A stretch of 64,000 nucleotides of DNA from Bacillus sp. N13C7 (GTDB taxonomy: Bacteria > Bacillota > Bacilli > Bacillales > Bacillaceae). Each line of letters begins with the position of its first letter. Positions within the stretch are counted from its first letter, which is position 1. The position numbers and the translations under genes were made by a program. The stretch is from positions 40,935-104,934 of the forward strand of contig NZ_JALAMO010000009.1 in NCBI RefSeq assembly GCF_026790065.1. Reading direction: 5' to 3'. The notes beneath the pieces are model-generated. The model was given only the letters and a program-made list of their open reading frames with translations, ran no database searches and was not told the origin of the DNA. Positions 28,053 through 35,628 of the stretch are shown here, one piece after another.

Positions 28053-29468
28053 TTGACAAGCAAATGGTACAAACCGAAACGGCATTGGAAGGAAATAGAG
28101 TTATGGAAGGATGTTCCAGAAGAGAAATGGAACGATTGGCTTTGGCAGCTGACACATACGGTAAGAACGGTAGATGATTTAAAAAAAGTCATCAATCTGA
28201 CAGAGGATGAAGAGGAAGGCGTCAGAATTTCTACCAAAACGATCCCCTTAAATATTACACCTTACTATGCTTCTTTAATGGACCCCGATAATCCGAGATG
28301 TCCGATCCGAATGCAGTCTGTACCGCTTTCTGAAGAAATGCACAAAACAAAATACGATCTGGAAGACCCGCTCCATGAGGATGAAGATTCACCGGTACCC
28401 GGTCTGACACACCGCTATCCCGACCGTGTGCTGTTCCTTGTCACGAATCAATGTTCCATGTACTGCCGCTACTGCACAAGAAGGCGTTTTTCCGGACAAA
28501 TCGGAATGGGAGTCCCTAAAAAACAGCTTGATGCTGCGATTGCTTATATCCGGGAAACCCCCGAGATCCGCGATTGTTTAATTTCTGGCGGTGACGGGCT
28601 GCTCATCAATGACCAAATTTTGGAATACATTCTAAAAGAGCTGAGAAGCATTCCGCACCTGGAAGTAATCAGAATCGGAACAAGGGCGCCGGTCGTCTTT
28701 CCGCAGCGCATTACCGACCATTTGTGCGAGATTTTGAAAAAATATCATCCAGTTTGGCTAAACACCCATTTCAATACAAGCATCGAAATGACAGAGGAAT
28801 CGGTTGAAGCCTGTGAAAAGCTGGTGAACGCAGGCGTGCCGGTCGGAAATCAGGCCGTCGTGTTAGCGGGTATTAATGATTCGGTTCCAATCATGAAAAA
28901 GCTCATGCACGACTTGGTAAAAATCAGAGTCCGTCCGTATTATATTTACCAATGTGATCTGTCAGAGGGCATTGGGCATTTCAGAGCTCCCGTTTCCAAA
29001 GGTTTGGAGATCATTGAAGGGCTGAGAGGCCATACCTCAGGCTATGCGGTTCCTACCTTTGTCGTTGACGCGCCAGGCGGAGGAGGGAAAATCGCTCTGC
29101 AGCCAAACTATGTCCTGTCGCAAAGCCCTGAAAAAGTCATTTTAAGAAATTTTGAAGGGGTGATTACGTCATATCCGGAACCGGAGAATTATATCCCTAA
29201 CCAGGCCGACGCCTATTTTGAGTCCGTTTATCCTGAAATCGCTGACAAAAAGGAGCCGATCGGGCTGAGTGCCATTTTTGCTGACAAGGAGGTTTCTTTT
29301 ACACCGGAAAATGTAGCCAGAATCAAAAGAAGAGAGGCGTACACGGCGAATCCGGAGCATGAAACATTAAAAGACCGGCGTGAGAAAAGAGACCAGCTAA
29401 AAGAAAAGAAATTTTTGGCGCAGCAGAAAAAACAGAAAGAGGCTGAAAGCGGAGGGGATTCATCATGA
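28053..29468 (+). CDS. kamA: L-lysine 2,3-aminomutase
   Basis: Radical-SAM and PLP enzyme interconverting L-alpha-lysine and L-beta-lysine. 471 residues from TTG 28053 (GAGGAGG about 8 bases upstream). The 4Fe-4S site is CSMYCRYC with TRRR following; PFVVDAPGGGGK-type block (TFVVDAPGGGGKI) and the preceding GYAVP region hold the PLP lysine. The charged C-terminal tail is Lys-rich. It is co-transcribed with yodP and yokU. Confidence 0.94.
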   Translation: MTSKWYKPKRHWKEIELWKDVPEEKWNDWLWQLTHTVRTVDDLKKVINLTEDEEEGVRISTKTIPLNITPYYASLMDPDNPRCPIRMQSVPLSEEMHKTKYDLEDPLHEDEDSPVPGLTHRYPDRVLFLVTNQCSMYCRYCTRRRFSGQIGMGVPKKQLDAAIAYIRETPEIRDCLISGGDGLLINDQILEYILKELRSIPHLEVIRIGTRAPVVFPQRITDHLCEILKKYHPVWLNTHFNTSIEMTEESVEACEKLVNAGVPVGNQAVVLAGINDSVPIMKKLMHDLVKIRVRPYYIYQCDLSEGIGHFRAPVSKGLEIIEGLRGHTSGYAVPTFVVDAPGGGGKIALQPNYVLSQSPEKVILRNFEGVITSYPEPENYIPNQADAYFESVYPEIADKKEPIGLSAIFADKEVSFTPENVARIKRREAYTANPEHETLKDRREKRDQLKEKKFLAQQKKQKEAESGGDSS

Positions 29469-29743
29469 AAACATGCGACTGGTGCGGCGAGCTTGAAGCA
29501 GTACCCGGCAAAAACACGGTGTACTGGGAGCTCCCTGACGGAACAAGAGCCATAGAACTGACAGACACTCCCGCTATGGTGTGTGCTTCCTGCGGAATGA
29601 CTTATCAAGAGGAATCCACAATAAAGGAGATTGAGGATCAGCTGCTTTTGATTCAAACCAAAAAACTGCCTGAAAGCTTGACGTATCAGCAGCTCATGGA
29701 GACAGAAAGGATTCTGAAACGCAACTATTTTGACTTCTCCTGA
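29465..29743 (+). CDS. yokU: YokU-family small zinc-finger protein
   Basis: 92 residues with two CxxC pairs, MKTCDWCGE and MVCASCGM, likely binding one zinc, and a helical C-terminus (IKEIEDQLLLIQTKK). The layout resembles MqsA-type/YgiT zinc-finger N-terminal domains without the DNA-binding half. It overlaps the kamA stop by 4 bases (ATGA), so its role is probably linked to KamA. Confidence 0.85.
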   Translation: MKTCDWCGELEAVPGKNTVYWELPDGTRAIELTDTPAMVCASCGMTYQEESTIKEIEDQLLLIQTKKLPESLTYQQLMETERILKRNYFDFS

Positions 29744-29828
29744 CGACGTTTCGATATTCTTTTGTTGTAATTTTACACTTGAACTGTATAATAGAACAAC
29801 AAAAGACAGACACCAGGAGGGGAAACCC

Positions 29829-30053
29829 ATGAAATCCTTTTATCATTATTTATTGAAATACAGACATCCTAAACCGAAGGACAGCATCAGTGAATTTGCC
29901 AATCAGGCGTATGAGGATCACAGCTTTCCGAAAACATCAACCGATTATCATGAAATCAGTTCATATTTAGAGCTGAATGCCGACTACCTTCACACGATGG
30001 CGACGTTTGATGAAGCCTGGGATCAATACGAGGCTGAAGTGCACGGGAGATAA
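29829..30053 (+). CDS. yozE: YozE, SAM-like-domain UPF0346 protein
   Basis: 74 residues from ATG 29829 with AGGAGGGG upstream. An all-helical small protein (MKSFYHYLLKYRHPKPKDS ... SYLELNADYLHTMATFDEAW) of the YozE_SAM_like family. Function unknown. It has a promoter-like TTGTAA-16-TATAAT just upstream (29762-29791), so it may be transcribed apart from kamA. Confidence 0.85.
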   Translation: MKSFYHYLLKYRHPKPKDSISEFANQAYEDHSFPKTSTDYHEISSYLELNADYLHTMATFDEAWDQYEAEVHGR

Positions 30054-30061
30054 TAGCTGGT

Positions 30062-30091
30062 TCATCCGCAGATCACTGCGGATTTTTTTAT
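30062..30091 (+). terminator. Terminator after yozE
   Basis: Stem ATCCGCAG/CTGCGGAT with loop ATCA and a seven-T run. Confidence 0.85.
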
Positions 30092-30203
30092 GCTTATACC
30101 CATACCAGAATTGGATATTTCCTTTGGTTTTCATGCCCATGCGAATTGGCGTCACCCGGCATACGATAGCGTATGAGAAATGTTGCGGCGAGGGGGAGAC
30201 ACC

Positions 30204-30884
30204 ATGAAGCAAAATAAACCGAAATTCCAAGTAGGGGATATCGTAGTCGTCATTATGTATGGAACAGTCGGCACCATCACAAAAGTACACCAAATTGATA
30301 AACACTATCTTTATGAAGTCAATCATAATGAAGTCTTATACTTTGAATCGTCCATTCAGCTTTACAAAGATTATGAGGGTGTCATTGTCGACATGGAGAA
30401 GCTTGATATTGAGTATGAATTCCTTATTGGGGACGTCGTTTATGTAAAAGATTATGGGAAAGAACTCTTTCGCATTATCGGCCACAGAACAGAAATTTGG
30501 AGATATTTAGAAGATGGCTGGGAAGATATCATTTATGAGCTGACCCGTTTAAAGGATGGAGAGTGGCTTGAAACGGAGGAAGAGGATCTCACACTGGTGC
30601 TGAGAAAATATGAAATGGACCAGTTTGTACATCAGCTTTTGTTTGTCCACTATGTCGGAGAAACTGGCCATGAGATTGGCGAAGATATCGCATCGTCTGC
30701 TCTTCTTCAGTTTGAAGGCGATGATGAAGATCAAGATACCCTTCACATCCTTGCTGTATCAATTGTTGATGAGCTTCTGGATATTTATAATGACTACAAA
30801 ATTTTGTATGAAATGTTTCATGATGAAGAATATAGAGATATGATGAAGTTTGTTCTGGAAAGTTTAAAAGAGCACTTCAGTTAG
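30204..30884 (+). CDS. yodN: YodN, uncharacterised acidic protein
   Basis: 226 residues from ATG 30204 after AGGGGGAG. The N-terminal half has two short beta modules that each begin with a GD.V.V motif (FQVGDIVVVIMYGTVGTI and FLIGDVVYVKDYGKELFRI), like KOW/SH3-type barrels. The C-terminal half is acidic and helical (LHILAVSIVDELLDIYNDYKILYEM). Named by position; function not recognised. Confidence 0.8.
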   Translation: MKQNKPKFQVGDIVVVIMYGTVGTITKVHQIDKHYLYEVNHNEVLYFESSIQLYKDYEGVIVDMEKLDIEYEFLIGDVVYVKDYGKELFRIIGHRTEIWRYLEDGWEDIIYELTRLKDGEWLETEEEDLTLVLRKYEMDQFVHQLLFVHYVGETGHEIGEDIASSALLQFEGDDEDQDTLHILAVSIVDELLDIYNDYKILYEMFHDEEYRDMMKFVLESLKEHFS

Positions 30885-31024
30885 TTTGTGAACATGCGGA
30901 TCAAAACATATAAAAAATAAGGCAGACAGCCCCAAATCATCACATGCGTCATTCCTTTGAGCGTTTTTTCCATTATGGCATCAAATCTTTCTCCGTCCAG
31001 TGCTTCCATCATTTTATCAATCAT
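30881..31024 (-). CDS. Putative 47-residue membrane peptide (smORF)
   Basis: ATG (31022-31024, minus) lies 9 bases after AGGAGG and the frame ends at TAA 30881-30883, overlapping the yodN stop on the other strand. It begins MIDKMMEALDGERF and has one C-terminal hydrophobic helix (THVMIWGCLPYFLYVLI). A YoyF-like small protein may be annotated here in 168, but I cannot confirm it. Confidence 0.6.
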   Translation of the reverse strand: MIDKMMEALDGERFDAIMEKTLKGMTHVMIWGCLPYFLYVLIRMFTN

Positions 31025-31144
31025 TCTCGTCAGCCTCCTATGGCTTGTTTTTATTCAATGTATATGAATGAAAGAATTGTTTAGAACACCGGGTATAATT
31101 CAGCCTGTTTTTTCATAAAACATAAAAAAGGAGGCGGTACGGAA

Positions 31145-31321
31145 ATGAAAGAAATAGATCTTGTGATTGATACGGAAGAAATCGCTGAATTTTTTTACAA
31201 AGAGCTCGCAAGACGGGGCTACATACCGAGTGAGGATGAGCTGTTTGAAATCGCTGATATTACCTTTGATTATTTGATAGAAAAATGTATGATAGATGAA
31301 GAGCTGGATGAAGATGATTGA
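31145..31321 (+). CDS. yozD: YozD, small acidic protein
   Basis: 58 residues, ATG 31145 after AAGGAGG. Strongly acidic and helical (MKEIDLVIDTEEIAEFF ... MIDEELDEDD). Function unknown. A TATAAT (31094-31099) lies upstream and a terminator directly downstream, so it is a single-gene unit. Confidence 0.8.
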   Translation: MKEIDLVIDTEEIAEFFYKELARRGYIPSEDELFEIADITFDYLIEKCMIDEELDEDD

Positions 31322-31326
31322 GGCTT

Positions 31327-31356
31327 GAAACCGGAGCGGCCAGCTCCGGTTTTATT
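31327..31356 (+). terminator. Terminator after yozD
   Basis: Stem ACCGGAGC/GCTCCGGT with loop GGCCA and a T-rich end. Confidence 0.8.
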
Positions 31357-31397
31357 ATTCATGTTCTATGACTTCTGTGAAAATCGAGGTGGTTAAA

Positions 31398-32012
31398 ATG
31401 TTGTACAAGCCCGTTAGCCTGTTACTTTTCTTTCTTCTTCTAGCTGCCGCCATCCATATAAACGCTGTTCAATCTGCAGATGAAGCAATAAGCAGGGCAG
31501 CTGTTTTGATTCGCCAGCCGTGGCTTAATGATGTCATGACAGGGATCACGCATCTGGGTGCTTCTTTTTTCCTGTTCCCTCTTCTCCTGATCATTGGAGC
31601 GGGCCTGTTGTTTTACAGAAAAACATGGGACGGGCTTTTGATGCTCCTGGTATTCGGTGCAGACCGGCTATTAAACAAAGTGTTAAAAGAATGGATCGAA
31701 CGAGTGAGGCCTGATTTTTCACCGCTTGTTCATGAATCATCCTTCAGCTTTCCGAGCGGTCACGCAATGAACGCAGCCTATGTCTACCCTGTTATTGCCT
31801 ACTTTTTAGTAAAACACCTCCCGTTTTTGTCCAAACATAAAAAAATGGTATACACCATAGCCGGCGTGGTCACGGTTTTGGTCGGCATAAGCAGAGTCTA
31901 TCTGGGTGTGCATTTTGTAACCGACGTGCTGGGAGGCTTTAGTCTCGGCCTGCTTCTGTTTTTCCTCGTAAAAGGGTTTGACGAAAAGATTAAGCGGTTT
32001 CGACAAAAATAG
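31398..32012 (+). CDS. yodM: PAP2-superfamily phosphatase YodM
   Basis: 204 residues from ATG 31398 (GAGGTGG 5 bases upstream). Five to six membrane helices and the complete lipid-phosphatase signature: KEWIERVRP, SFPSGHAMN and SRVYLGVHFVTDVLGG. It probably dephosphorylates phosphatidylglycerophosphate, undecaprenyl pyrophosphate or a related lipid at the outer membrane face. Confidence 0.88.
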   Translation: MLYKPVSLLLFFLLLAAAIHINAVQSADEAISRAAVLIRQPWLNDVMTGITHLGASFFLFPLLLIIGAGLLFYRKTWDGLLMLLVFGADRLLNKVLKEWIERVRPDFSPLVHESSFSFPSGHAMNAAYVYPVIAYFLVKHLPFLSKHKKMVYTIAGVVTVLVGISRVYLGVHFVTDVLGGFSLGLLLFFLVKGFDEKIKRFRQK

Positions 32013-32072
32013 AGAGAGGAAAACCGGGCAAAAACGCTAATATGTTAAAGAAATAAAAGGGAGGGGATCTTG

Positions 32073-32390
32073 ATGATGTTATCCGTGTTTAAAAAGAAGT
32101 CTTGTTCCTATGACGTGACAATATTTCAAACACCCCGGTTTGGCGAAAAAAAGGGCTATAGGCCCGTCTATCGAACTGAACTGAGCGGGAGCAATCATCA
32201 AGACGTGCTGAAAAGAGCATTCTCTTTGTTTAATGTATTTGATACCGTTCCAAGTGATTATGATGCGAGATTTATGGCCACGGGGGACGTGATTTTGATT
32301 GATGAAGGCAGAAAAGGGAAAACATATTACAAGCTGCTTCCCGCGGGATGGAGGAAAATCAATCGGCTGATTGTCCAAACGGCCAAATGA
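32073..32390 (+). CDS. yodL: YodL, MreB/Mbl-targeting cell-shape modulator
   Basis: 105 residues; GGGAGGGG (32059-32066) serves the adjacent starts TTG 32070, ATG 32073 and ATG 32076, with 32073 or 32076 best spaced. A small alpha/beta protein (YDVTIFQTPRFGEKKGYRPVYRTEL). Known in B. subtilis as a sporulation-time protein that alters cell width through MreB and Mbl. Confidence 0.82.
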   Translation: MMLSVFKKKSCSYDVTIFQTPRFGEKKGYRPVYRTELSGSNHQDVLKRAFSLFNVFDTVPSDYDARFMATGDVILIDEGRKGKTYYKLLPAGWRKINRLIVQTAK

Positions 32391-32422
32391 AAAGAAAACT
32401 GCGGATGTCCGCAGTTTTCTGC
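32391..32422. terminator. Bidirectional terminator yodL / small ORF
   Basis: Stem GAAAACTGCGGA/TCCGCAGTTTTC, perfectly paired, between the yodL stop and the minus-strand 41-codon ORF. Confidence 0.82.
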
Positions 32423-32425
32423 AGT

Positions 32426-32551
32426 TTAAGGCTTGCGTTTGGCAGCGGAATACTCTTTTTCGTGCGCCTCTTCAGCTGCAATGACGTCTTTTGCAGGTAT
32501 GTGGTTGTTCTTTTTTTGGCCGGTGATCCGGTTACGCTGTTTTTTACCCAT
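32426..32551 (-). CDS. Putative 41-residue basic peptide (smORF)
   Basis: ATG (32549-32551, minus) preceded by AAGGAGGG at about 9 bases. The peptide is hydrophilic and very basic (MGKKQRNRITGQKKNN ... EYSAAKRKP), similar in composition to minor small acid-soluble or spore-core peptides. It ends at TAA next to a shared terminator. Function not recognised. Confidence 0.62.
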   Translation of the reverse strand: MGKKQRNRITGQKKNNHIPAKDVIAAEEAHEKEYSAAKRKP

Positions 32552-32680
32552 GTCCCATCCCTCCTTCCTGGGTTAGGTTTTCAAATAAAGACCTCAATTA
32601 TCCGTTTTTATCAGGAAGCGTCCAATCGGCCCCGGATCATTTCTTTTTTTTCCATATTCCTTTATAATCAATGCTGAAGT

Positions 32681-32709
32681 TTGTCTCATCGTGACATTCG
32701 TTGTAAAAT
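32681..32709 (+). promoter_or_regulatory. Sigma-A promoter of deoD
   Basis: TTGTCT (32681-32686), 17-base spacer, TAAAAT (32704-32709). The deoD ATG is 42 bases beyond the -10. Confidence 0.6.
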
Positions 32710-32751
32710 GAACGGGCTGGAAGATAATTTAGATTTACAGGAGGATATGAG

Positions 32752-33453
32752 ATGAGTGTACATATAGGTGCTGAAAAAGGACAGATTGCGGATACAGTGC
32801 TTTTGCCGGGAGATCCTCTCAGAGCAAAATTTATTGCTGAAACGTATCTCGACAATGTAGAGTGCTACAATGAAGTCAGAGGCATGTATGGATTTACGGG
32901 TACATATAAAGGCAAAAAAATCTCCGTGCAAGGTACGGGAATGGGCGTTCCGTCGATTTCAATTTATGTGAATGAATTAATTCAAAGCTATGATGTGCAA
33001 AATTTAATAAGAGTAGGTTCTTGCGGTGCTATCCGTAAAGATGTCAAAGTGCGGGACGTCATTTTGGCTATGACCTCCTCAACTGATTCACAAATGAACA
33101 GAGTCGCTTTCGGAAGCATTGATTTTGCGCCTAGCGCAGATTTCAAGCTTTTAAAAAAGGCCTATGATGCCGCAAAGGATAAAGGCGTGCCGGTGACTGT
33201 AGGAAGCGTATTTACAGCTGACCAGTTCTACAACGACGATTCGCAAATTGAAAAACTTGCAAAGTACGGTGTGCTGGGCGTAGAAATGGAAACCACTGCA
33301 TTGTATACATTAGCAGCGAAGCACGGAAGAAAAGCGCTGTCAATTCTCACCGTGAGCGATCACGTATTAACGGGAGAAGAAACGACAGCGGAAGAGCGTC
33401 AAACGACATTTCATGATATGATAGAAGTGGCTTTACATTCCGTATCACAATAA
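32752..33453 (+). CDS. deoD: Purine nucleoside phosphorylase DeoD
   Basis: Phosphorolysis of (deoxy)adenosine and other purine nucleosides for salvage. 233 residues, hexameric DeoD type: [39 protein letters not shown], and [10 protein letters not shown] with the ribose-binding Met-Glu, plus [15 protein letters not shown] with the catalytic Asp. AGGAGG precedes the ATG. Confidence 0.96.
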   Translation: MSVHIGAEKGQIADTVLLPGDPLRAKFIAETYLDNVECYNEVRGMYGFTGTYKGKKISVQGTGMGVPSISIYVNELIQSYDVQNLIRVGSCGAIRKDVKVRDVILAMTSSTDSQMNRVAFGSIDFAPSADFKLLKKAYDAAKDKGVPVTVGSVFTADQFYNDDSQIEKLAKYGVLGVEMETTALYTLAAKHGRKALSILTVSDHVLTGEETTAEERQTTFHDMIEVALHSVSQ

Positions 33454-33460
33454 AATACAT

Positions 33461-33496
33461 CAAGAGGCGTGCTGGGTGCCGGCAGCCTCTTCTTTA
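33461..33496 (+). terminator. Terminator after deoD
   Basis: Stem AAGAGGC/GCCTCTT with an inner GC-rich helix and T-rich tail. Confidence 0.65.
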
Positions 33497-33535
33497 TGAA
33501 TGCGGAAACGATTGATAAAAGGAAGGTAATGTAAT

Positions 33536-34357
33536 ATGAAAAAGTCCGGTAAATGGTTCTCACTGGCTGCCGCTCTGAGTGTAACGGCAATAGTCGGAGC
33601 CGGCTGCAGCATGTCGAACGGAGATGCTCAAAAGGATGCGAAAACCACAGCAGAAACAAAGCAAACAGAACAAAAAACAGCTGACAGCAAAAAGACAAAC
33701 ACTCAGGACAGTGAGTTTTCATTGGAAAGCGAGTATTTCAATGATATTAAAAAAGTGGATGGTCTGGAAACCATTCAAAATCCAGAAAATATACTGGCGC
33801 TTGTCAATAAACAATACGCACTGCCCGGAAACTATGAACCTAGCGATCTAGTCATACCTGATGTAGAATTTTCTTTCGAAGAAAAGATCCAAAAACGTTA
33901 CATCAGAAAGGAAGCGGCCGACGCATTAAAAACGATGTTCGATGCTGCGAAAAAGGAAGGCTATGAACTGGCAGCTGTCTCAGGATACCGTTCTTATGAC
34001 AGACAGAAAGTCATTTTTGATAATGAAGTAAGCCTAAAAGGGGAAAAGAAGGCAAAGGAAGCGGTCGCTTATCCCGGTGAAAGCGAGCACCAAACAGGCC
34101 TTGCAATGGACATTTCGAGCCGGAGCAATGGCTTTGAGCTAAATGAAGCGTTCGGAAGCACGGCAGACGGAAAATGGGTGCAGGACAATGCTTATAAATA
34201 TGGCTTTATCATTCGCTATCCGAAAAATAAAGAAGATATCACGAAATATGAATATGAGCCATGGCACCTGCGCTATGTAGGCAAGAAGGCCGCGAAAGTT
34301 ATGCATGATAATGACTTAACGCTGGAAGAGTACTTTGAAAAAGTGAAGAAAATATAA
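33536..34357 (+). CDS. yodJ: D-alanyl-D-alanine carboxypeptidase lipoprotein YodJ (VanY family)
   Basis: 273 residues. Lipobox VGAGCS near residue 23, then a Lys/Gln-rich linker and an M15B peptidase domain: SGYRSYDRQKVIFDNEV, ESEHQTGLAMDI (zinc His and Asp) and EPWHLRYVG (zinc His). It trims the terminal D-Ala of peptidoglycan stem peptides outside the membrane. AAGGAAGG precedes the ATG. Confidence 0.9.
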   Translation: MKKSGKWFSLAAALSVTAIVGAGCSMSNGDAQKDAKTTAETKQTEQKTADSKKTNTQDSEFSLESEYFNDIKKVDGLETIQNPENILALVNKQYALPGNYEPSDLVIPDVEFSFEEKIQKRYIRKEAADALKTMFDAAKKEGYELAAVSGYRSYDRQKVIFDNEVSLKGEKKAKEAVAYPGESEHQTGLAMDISSRSNGFELNEAFGSTADGKWVQDNAYKYGFIIRYPKNKEDITKYEYEPWHLRYVGKKAAKVMHDNDLTLEEYFEKVKKI

Positions 34358-34361
34358 AACT

Positions 34362-34395
34362 GTAAGCCCGCTTACCAATTGTAAGCGGGCTTCAT
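34362..34395 (+). terminator. Terminator after yodJ
   Basis: Stem AAGCCCGCTTA/TAAGCGGGCTT with loop CCAATTG; the T-run is poor. Confidence 0.6.
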
Positions 34396-34435
34396 CGTGC
34401 TTAGTGAATCTAGCATTTTGGTCAAAATATTATTT

Positions 34436-34687
34436 TTACCAGAAGAATAAACCTGCCAGAGCCACTCCTGCAATTAAACCGAGGGAAATGCCGTAAGCTG
34501 CTCCATATCCCCAATAACCGCCCCAATAGCCGTAACCGAAACCTCTTGGCCCTGCGCCGGCAGGAGCAATATAAACTTTGTCTCTTGTTACACGGGTAAT
34601 TCTGCCGACGTGAACTCTTCCGCCTCTCTCAGTAATTCTGACGACTTTACCTTGATGGTTTCGGCAAAGATGGTAATATCTTTCCAA
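34436..34687 (-). CDS. yodI: YodI, Gly/Tyr-rich small membrane protein
   Basis: 83 residues from TTG 34687, 9 bases after AGGAGG; the ATG 34723 upstream has no site. N-terminal basic beta part (GKVVRITERGGRVHVGRITRV), then a GFGYGYWGGYWGYGAAYG tract and one hydrophobic helix to the C-terminus. Composition recalls spore-associated proteins such as YojB. Function unknown. Confidence 0.75.
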   Translation of the reverse strand: MERYYHLCRNHQGKVVRITERGGRVHVGRITRVTRDKVYIAPAGAGPRGFGYGYWGGYWGYGAAYGISLGLIAGVALAGLFFW

Positions 34688-34774
34688 TATTATTCCCCTC
34701 CTATACTGACTTTCTATCAGCATATGAGAGATAGGAAAAAAAGGTTGGACGAAAAGAGGGGGCGATACGCCGTT

Positions 34775-35476
34775 TTACTTATGCGCGATAAAAATACAAT
34801 GTCCCATGTATTCGCTATATATCTGCATGAGTTCATAATGTGTTTGAAGCGTATCGTAATAGATAGGGGCAATTGTTTCTGATAAATCCATTTCTGTGGT
34901 TGGCTCAAATTCCATGTCATCAGGAAGAAGTGTTATCGCTTTCGTCCTTTGAAAGCCATAAGATTTCAGGGTTTTATGCCACTCGGCTTCTTCATGTAAA
35001 CTAGTAAAACCGTAGAAGTCCATCATGCGTTTTTTTTCTGCAGGCGGCATCGGTTTTTTTAAAGCTGCTTCAATGCCAATCAGCATTCCGCCTGGCTTCA
35101 AAACTCTTGAAATTTCCTGAAGAGAGGATGTCAGATTGGAAAAGCTGAGGACCGATTCTGACAGGACGCAGGAAAAGGAATCAGAAGAAAATGGGAGATG
35201 TTCCAGCTCTCCCTGGTATGCAGGAATGGCGAGCCCTTCAGCTGCAAATCTTTTTTTCGCTTTCTCTAGCATGATAGGGTCTTTATCAACGACTGTTACA
35301 GGATATAGTAAATGTCCTAAGTAAGCCGCAGTTTGGCCTGTTCCGCATCCGGCATCGAGAATCGGCTGATCCGGGGAGGGGGCCGCTTTTTGCAGGACCG
35401 CTTTTGTAAAAGCCAGCCCGCCTGGATGCGCCCCCGCGACACCGAATAAGGACAGCATTTCTAAATATCGGCTCAA
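34775..35476 (-). CDS. yodH: SAM-dependent methyltransferase YodH
   Basis: 233 residues from TTG 35476, 8 bases after AAGGAGG. Class I methyltransferase of the UbiE/type-11 kind: ILDAGCGTGQTAAYLG (motif I), FSSDSFSCVLSESVLSF (motif II) and ISRVLKPGGMLIGIEA (motif III). Substrate unknown. Confidence 0.85.
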   Translation of the reverse strand: MSRYLEMLSLFGVAGAHPGGLAFTKAVLQKAAPSPDQPILDAGCGTGQTAAYLGHLLYPVTVVDKDPIMLEKAKKRFAAEGLAIPAYQGELEHLPFSSDSFSCVLSESVLSFSNLTSSLQEISRVLKPGGMLIGIEAALKKPMPPAEKKRMMDFYGFTSLHEEAEWHKTLKSYGFQRTKAITLLPDDMEFEPTTEMDLSETIAPIYYDTLQTHYELMQIYSEYMGHCIFIAHK

Positions 35477-35628
35477 TATCAAATCCTCCTTTTTCTTTAT
35501 CATATGTCGTATAGAGACATAGGTTTATGAAAAGCAAAAGAAGGGCGTTTCTCTTTCATTTTTGCTCCGAGTTGACGAATAAGAATTCGTCCATGATAAT
35601 AATGTAAGAAGAAAAAGGTGGTGTTTAA

